From Sphingosinicella terrae (GTDB lineage Bacteria > Pseudomonadota > Alphaproteobacteria > Sphingomonadales > Sphingomonadaceae), in NCBI RefSeq assembly GCF_003347635.1, contig NZ_QDFY01000002.1, positions 496,001 to 560,000 on the forward strand: DNA of 64,000 bases, given 5' to 3'. Within the stretch, counting starts at the first letter, position 1. Every line of letters begins with the position of its first letter. The position numbers and the translations under genes are program-made. A model generated the notes under the pieces. It saw nothing but the letters and a program-made list of their open reading frames with translations. It had not been told where the DNA came from and made no database searches. Shown here one piece after another: positions 59,855 to 64,000 of this stretch.

Positions 59855-61465
59855 CTAAGCGCGCCGCAGCACGCGGCCCAGCAGCGATCTGTCTGCGAGC
59901 ATTTCGCGGGCGGCGTTGTGGCCTGGCCCCCCGGTCACTCCGCCCCCGGGATGGGTGCCCGCGCCGCACATATAGAGTCCCTTGATCGGCCCCCGATAGG
60001 CGCCATGGCCAAGCATTGGTCGTGCCGACCAGAGCTGATCCAAGGTCATGTTGCCGTGCATGATGTCGCCGCCTGAAAGGCCGAAGCGACGCTCGAGGTC
60101 GAGCGGCGAATGGATCTGCCGCGCAATGACCGAGGCGGCGAAACCCGGCGCATGCCGGTCCACGGTGGCGACGATCAGGTCCGCGGCTTCCTCGCGCGCG
60201 TCGTCCCAGCTTCGGCCGCCCGGCAGCTCCGGCGCGAATTGCTGGCAGAAGAGGCTGGCAACATGCTTGCCCGGAGGCGCGAGGCTGTCATCGACAATCG
60301 AGGGAATCAGCATCTCCACGATCGGCTCCCTGGACATGCCCAGTTGCTTCGCGTCGGTAAAGGCGCGGTCCATATAGTCCAGGGTGGGTGCGATGATGAT
60401 GCCGCTCTGGAGATGCTCGCCTGGCGCCGGCAGCGCGGTGAACCGGGGCAGGTGCGAGAGCGCGACGTTCATCCTGAAGGTGCCGGACCCGACCTTGAAG
60501 GCTCTGATCCGCCGCCGGAATTCCGGCGACAGGTCGTCCGGGGAGACAATCCGCTCGTAGAGCAGGCGTGGTCCGACATTGGCGGCGACCGCGCGCGCCG
60601 GTATCTCCTCGCCGCTTTCCAGTGCGACGCCCACCGTCTTCCCGCCCTCGACCAGCAGCCGGGCGACGGGCGCTTCGAGGCTGATCTCGACGCCTGCCGC
60701 CTGGCAAGCCCTGGCCATGGCCTGAGTGATCGCACCCATGCCGCCCACGGCGTGGCCCCAGGCACCCTTCTTGCCGTTCACCTCGCCGAAAACGTGGTGG
60801 AGGAGGACGTAGGCCGAGCCGGGCGTGTCCGGGCTGGCGAAATTGCCGACCACCGCGTCGAACCCGAAGGCCGCCTTCACCGGCTCGCTTTCGAACCAGC
60901 CGTCCAGGAAGGTCCGCGCCGACTTGACGAAGAGGTCGAGGACGTTGCGCTGGTGCTCGAGCGGAAGCTTGGCCAGCTGGCGACCCTGCCGCGCTGCGTC
61001 GATCAGGGTCCTGACACCGTCCCCGAGGTTCGGCGGCGTCTTGAGCGACAGGTCCCGCAGCACGTCCGCGACGGCTTCGAGCGCCTCGTAATAGGCGGGA
61101 AGAATCTCGGCGTCCCGTTTCGAGAATTTGCGGAACTCGGCCTGGGTCTGCGCGAGCCCGCCTCCGAGCTTGAGATAGCCGCCATCCGGTTGCGGGAGGA
61201 AGTTCGAGATCGGCCGCTCGATCACACGATAGCCATGATCGGCGAGGCGCATGTCCGCGATGATCTTCGGCTGGAGCAGGCTGACCGTGTAGCTCGCCAC
61301 CGAGTTGCGGAAGCCAGGGTGGAATTCCTCCGTGACCGCGGCGCCGCCGACGACCGCATGCCGCTCCAGGACGCGCACCTTGAGCCCTGCTCGCGCCAGG
61401 TAGAAAGCGCAGACGAGGCCGTTATGGCCGCCGCCGATGATGAGGGCATCGTACTGGCTGGTCAT
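59855..61465 (-). CDS. COG1233-type FAD oxidoreductase (phytoene-dehydrogenase-like)
   Basis: A 536-residue flavoprotein. The N-terminal dinucleotide fold reads DALIIGGGHNGLVCAFYLARAGLKVRVLE, followed by VVGGAAVTEEFHPGF; the C-terminal CGAGTHPGGGVTGGPGHNAA is the second FAD motif typical of carotenoid-desaturase-like enzymes. Members close to PYROXD2 have no firmly known substrate. No other carotenoid gene is present. It lies 93 bases downstream of the Rieske oxygenase on the same strand, so the two may form an operon. Confidence 0.9.
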   Translation of the reverse strand: MTSQYDALIIGGGHNGLVCAFYLARAGLKVRVLERHAVVGGAAVTEEFHPGFRNSVASYTVSLLQPKIIADMRLADHGYRVIERPISNFLPQPDGGYLKLGGGLAQTQAEFRKFSKRDAEILPAYYEALEAVADVLRDLSLKTPPNLGDGVRTLIDAARQGRQLAKLPLEHQRNVLDLFVKSARTFLDGWFESEPVKAAFGFDAVVGNFASPDTPGSAYVLLHHVFGEVNGKKGAWGHAVGGMGAITQAMARACQAAGVEISLEAPVARLLVEGGKTVGVALESGEEIPARAVAANVGPRLLYERIVSPDDLSPEFRRRIRAFKVGSGTFRMNVALSHLPRFTALPAPGEHLQSGIIIAPTLDYMDRAFTDAKQLGMSREPIVEMLIPSIVDDSLAPPGKHVASLFCQQFAPELPGGRSWDDAREEAADLIVATVDRHAPGFAASVIARQIHSPLDLERRFGLSGGDIMHGNMTLDQLWSARPMLGHGAYRGPIKGLYMCGAGTHPGGGVTGGPGHNAAREMLADRSLLGRVLRRA

Positions 61466-61558
61466 CCTTGCTCCTGACGTCTCTGGGCGGTGCGTTTCGG
61501 CCTCGAATGGTGCGCGCCGGCGGGATCTTCCTCGGAGAGCGCCCGCGATGGCGGACGG

Positions 61559-62743
61559 TCAGGAGACCGCGTGCGGTCGGCGGCTCCACCCCGGCAATGG
61601 CGGCGCGTGCAGGCGCGCCTCCGGGATCAGGCGCCGCAGTCTGGAGCAGAAATTCCGCAGCGCCACCTCCTTCTCGCTCAGCGGCCCGACCGAGAAGCTC
61701 GAGGACGCCATGCCATGCTGGACCCGCGCGATCAGCTCGGTGTCCTCGGCATTGACCTGGCGGTTGATACGCCAGTTCAGATAGCGGGCGGCACGCATCT
61801 CGCGCCGGTCATCGGGAATGGCATAGGCGATCTCGCGGATGACCGTCTCGGTCGGCGAGATGGGCAGCCACTGCATGAAGTCGATCTGGTCGGGGTAGAT
61901 GTCGAAGGCGATGTTCGGCCACAGCTTGAAATAGGTCCAGAGCCGCTGCCGCTCCTGCGGAAGATGGGGCACGGCGGGAAGGATCTTCTGATAGGCGCGT
62001 TCGGACGGCGCCGTGGATTCGCGCTCGAGGATCGGCCCCCACATCTTGTCGACGTGCGGCTGCGCCTCCACCCCATAGCCGTTGCCCATCAGCCGCCGCA
62101 GCCCCGGATGCGCGACCTCGATATGAAGTCCGTCCGAGTAATTGTCGCCGACATTCTTCCAGTTGACCTTCCGAGGCCGCAGCGTGACCCGGCCGAACGC
62201 CCGCAGGTCCTCGAACCGATAAGCGTCGATCTCTTCGAGGTAGGGCGCGAGCATCTCGGCCACGCTCGGGCCGCCGTCATCCTCGAGACGCACGAAGATG
62301 AAGCCCTTGAAGATGTCGAGGGCGACGGACACGAGGCCGAAACGGTCCGCTTCGAGCTCCGGATAGGTACGCTTCAGGGGGACGCCGAGCAGCCTTCCCC
62401 GAAGATCATAGGTCCAGGCGTGATAGGGGCATTGCAGCCGCTTGGCGCAGCCCGACGGACCGTCGACGAGGCGCGCGCCGCGGTGACGGCAGACATTGGT
62501 GAAGGCGCGGATTTCGCCGTCGTCACCGCGGATGACGATGATGCTCTCGCCGACATATTCCAGGGTGCGATAGTCGCCGGCCGCCGGAATTTCGCTGACA
62601 TGGCAGACGATCTGCCACGACGGCCGGATCACGCGCTTGATCTCGACGTCCAGAAATTCCGCGTCCTGGTAGGTCCAGGCTGGTAGGCTCCAGCCTTCAT
62701 CCGGATCCCGCACGCTTGCCGGGGCAGCCGCGCTAGCCATCAT
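61559..62743 (-). CDS. Rieske non-haem iron oxygenase, alpha subunit
   Basis: A 394-residue oxygenase. The Rieske cluster is bound by CRHRGARLV and CPYHAWTY. The catalytic iron site is seen in NVGDNYSDGLHIEVAHPG (Asp bridge and two His ligands). The pattern is closest to the group of quaternary-ammonium and related monooxygenases (glycine betaine, stachydrine, carnitine), but the substrate is not fixed by sequence. No reductase gene is adjacent. The start has GAGGAGG; a second ATG follows at once (62740). Divergent from the amidohydrolase. Confidence 0.9.
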   Translation of the reverse strand: MMASAAAPASVRDPDEGWSLPAWTYQDAEFLDVEIKRVIRPSWQIVCHVSEIPAAGDYRTLEYVGESIIVIRGDDGEIRAFTNVCRHRGARLVDGPSGCAKRLQCPYHAWTYDLRGRLLGVPLKRTYPELEADRFGLVSVALDIFKGFIFVRLEDDGGPSVAEMLAPYLEEIDAYRFEDLRAFGRVTLRPRKVNWKNVGDNYSDGLHIEVAHPGLRRLMGNGYGVEAQPHVDKMWGPILERESTAPSERAYQKILPAVPHLPQERQRLWTYFKLWPNIAFDIYPDQIDFMQWLPISPTETVIREIAYAIPDDRREMRAARYLNWRINRQVNAEDTELIARVQHGMASSSFSVGPLSEKEVALRNFCSRLRRLIPEARLHAPPLPGWSRRPHAVS

Positions 62744-62920
62744 CTGCGCCTCCTCTTGTTAGACAAGTGTATAGTAGCGATGCCATCCCATCAAGATGGA
62801 TTTCTCGGGGAGCCTGCCGGACGGGTGCCATTGGCCGATGCAGGTGCGGCCAAGCTGATTTGACGACCGTCCAATAGTTGCGCAGGATCGGCCCGACCGT
62901 CGAAGCGGAGGAGAGCGGCC

Positions 62921-64000
62921 ATGAAAGAGAGGCTCGTCGCAACCATCGTGAGGCTCGGGGCGGCGGCTGCGATGCTGCTCGTCGCGCCGGCCGCTCTTGC
63001 TGAGACCAGCTATGTCCGCGCCGGGCGACTCGTCGATACCTTGAACGGGACGGTCCTGACCGACCGGCTGATCCGGATCGAAGATGGGCGCATTGCCGAG
63101 GTCGCGGCCTATTCGCCGCCTCCCCAGGGCGCGACGATCGTCGACTGGTCGGCCTTCACCGTGCTTCCGGGCCTGATAGACGCACACACGCACCTCGCCG
63201 ACACCGAGCAGACCAGCAATCCCGCCGAACCGCTGCTGCACAGCGCGGCGGACATCGCTCTCCTGGGCGCGAGCCATGCGCGATCGACCTTGATGGCCGG
63301 GTTCACGAGCGTGCGGGACGTCGGCACATTCCGGGCCTTCGGAGACGTCGCCCTGCGCGATGCGATCAATGCGGGCCGCGTCCAGGGGCCCCGGATGTGG
63401 GTCGCCGGAGCCTACCTGACCGTGCCCGGCGGCGGCGGCGAGGTCACCGGCTTCGCCCCCGATGTCGTCGTTCCGGCGCAGATGCGGGTCGGCGTGGTGA
63501 CGGGCGCAGAGGATATGAGGGCGAAGGCGCGCCAACTTTTTCAGCGGGGCGCCGACTTCCTGAAGCTCATCGCCACCGGCGCCGTGCTCGCGGCCGGCAC
63601 CGAGCCGGGCGCGCTCGAATTGACGGAGGAGGAGATTCGGGCGGCGGTTGCCGAAGCGTCCCGCAACGGCAGCTATGCGACGGCTCATGCGCATGGCGCG
63701 GACGGAATCAGGACGGCGCTGCGCGCCGGCGTTCGCTCGATCGAGCATGCCTCGCTGATCGACGACGAGGGGATCGCACTCGCCAGGCGGCAGGGCGCCT
63801 GGCTGGTCATGGACATCTACAACGGCGACTATATCGAGGAGATCGGGACCCGCGACGGGTGGTCCGAGGAGATCCTGCGGAAGAATCGCGAGACCACCGA
63901 CGCCCAGCGGGACGGGTTCCGCCGAGCGGTGCGGGCCGGCGTCCGCATCGCCTACGGAACCGATGCGGGCGTCTACCCGCATGGCCAGAACGCCCGGCAG
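62921..64000 (+). CDS. Secreted metal-dependent amidohydrolase (3' end outside window)
   Basis: At least 360 residues, open at the right edge. It begins with a signal peptide (MKERLVATIV, hydrophobic core, ending ALAE) after a GGAGGAG site. The amidohydrolase metal motif is GLIDAHTHLAD; the probable carboxylated lysine is in DFLKLIATGAV, and further ligands in ATAHAHG, SIEHASLID and YGTDAGVYPHG. This pattern fits imidazolonepropionase-like or Xaa-Pro dipeptidase-like exported amidohydrolases. Divergent from the Rieske oxygenase across about 180 bases; a shared regulator is possible. Confidence 0.92.
   Translation, partial: MKERLVATIVRLGAAAAMLLVAPAALAETSYVRAGRLVDTLNGTVLTDRLIRIEDGRIAEVAAYSPPPQGATIVDWSAFTVLPGLIDAHTHLADTEQTSNPAEPLLHSAADIALLGASHARSTLMAGFTSVRDVGTFRAFGDVALRDAINAGRVQGPRMWVAGAYLTVPGGGGEVTGFAPDVVVPAQMRVGVVTGAEDMRAKARQLFQRGADFLKLIATGAVLAAGTEPGALELTEEEIRAAVAEASRNGSYATAHAHGADGIRTALRAGVRSIEHASLIDDEGIALARRQGAWLVMDIYNGDYIEEIGTRDGWSEEILRKNRETTDAQRDGFRRAVRAGVRIAYGTDAGVYPHGQNARQ

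Noticed and set aside
1-64000. CRISPR arrays, rRNA genes, intact insertion sequences, replication origin
   Set aside because: No regularly spaced repeats, rRNA-like stretches, transposase or integrase genes, or origin-type clusters were seen on reading both strands.

Overview
The window is GC-rich, gene-dense bacterial DNA. Its gene repertoire suggests a sphingomonad (Alphaproteobacteria, order Sphingomonadales): a large TonB-dependent receptor, an AhpC/AhpD pair next to oxyR, pgsA followed by moaD/moaE-like genes, a LuxI/LuxR pair with a PhyH-type dioxygenase, and a Wza/Wzz-type exopolysaccharide locus. I cannot name a genus from sequence alone.

Layout. 1-14.7 kb: the end of a Ser/Thr kinase, a TonB receptor, a TPR-sulfotransferase, a pair of envelope proteins, an unusual winged-helix/kinase/TPR fusion, a membrane LytTR regulator and a secreted alpha/beta hydrolase. 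14.8-24.8 kb: mostly housekeeping and stress genes (LplT-like MFS, secreted M17 aminopeptidase, pgsA, divergent moaD/moaE-like genes, oxyR diverging from ahpC-ahpD, a GH13 enzyme, an aldo/keto reductase). 24.8-28.1 kb: a minus-strand series with an ECF sigma factor, a membrane protein (possible anti-sigma), a 52-residue precursor-like peptide, a HEAT-like protein and a cupin-like protein. The last three form a tightly coupled operon that looks like an uncharacterised peptide-modification system. 28.3-32.7 kb: a quorum-sensing island (luxR, cytochrome P450, luxI, PhyH-like dioxygenase, MarR-like regulator) with a 20-bp dyad upstream of luxI that fits a lux box. 32.8-35.4 kb: small metabolic genes and an M23 peptidase. 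35.6-50.2 kb: an exopolysaccharide locus whose CDP-glucose enzymes, acetolactate-synthase-like TPP enzyme, aldolase and methyltransferase point to an unusual deoxy or branched sugar. 50.3-53.5 kb: an SRPBCC protein and a GGDEF/EAL protein.

53.5-54.2 kb is a non-coding junction holding a 23-bp tRNA 3'-end fragment and short repeats, consistent with an old integration site. Beyond it lies a catabolic block: a DUF1338/HglS-like dioxygenase, a D-2-hydroxyglutarate dehydrogenase-like flavoprotein, an ornithine-type aminotransferase and AstA, all translationally coupled, with a divergent LysR regulator. Both the aminotransferase and the LysR gene are broken by single-base deletions. A COG1233 flavoprotein, a Rieske oxygenase and a secreted amidohydrolase that runs off the right edge complete the window.

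Start codons were chosen from ribosome-binding sites, signal peptides, overlaps and family length. Functions come from motifs read by eye; no database search was possible.
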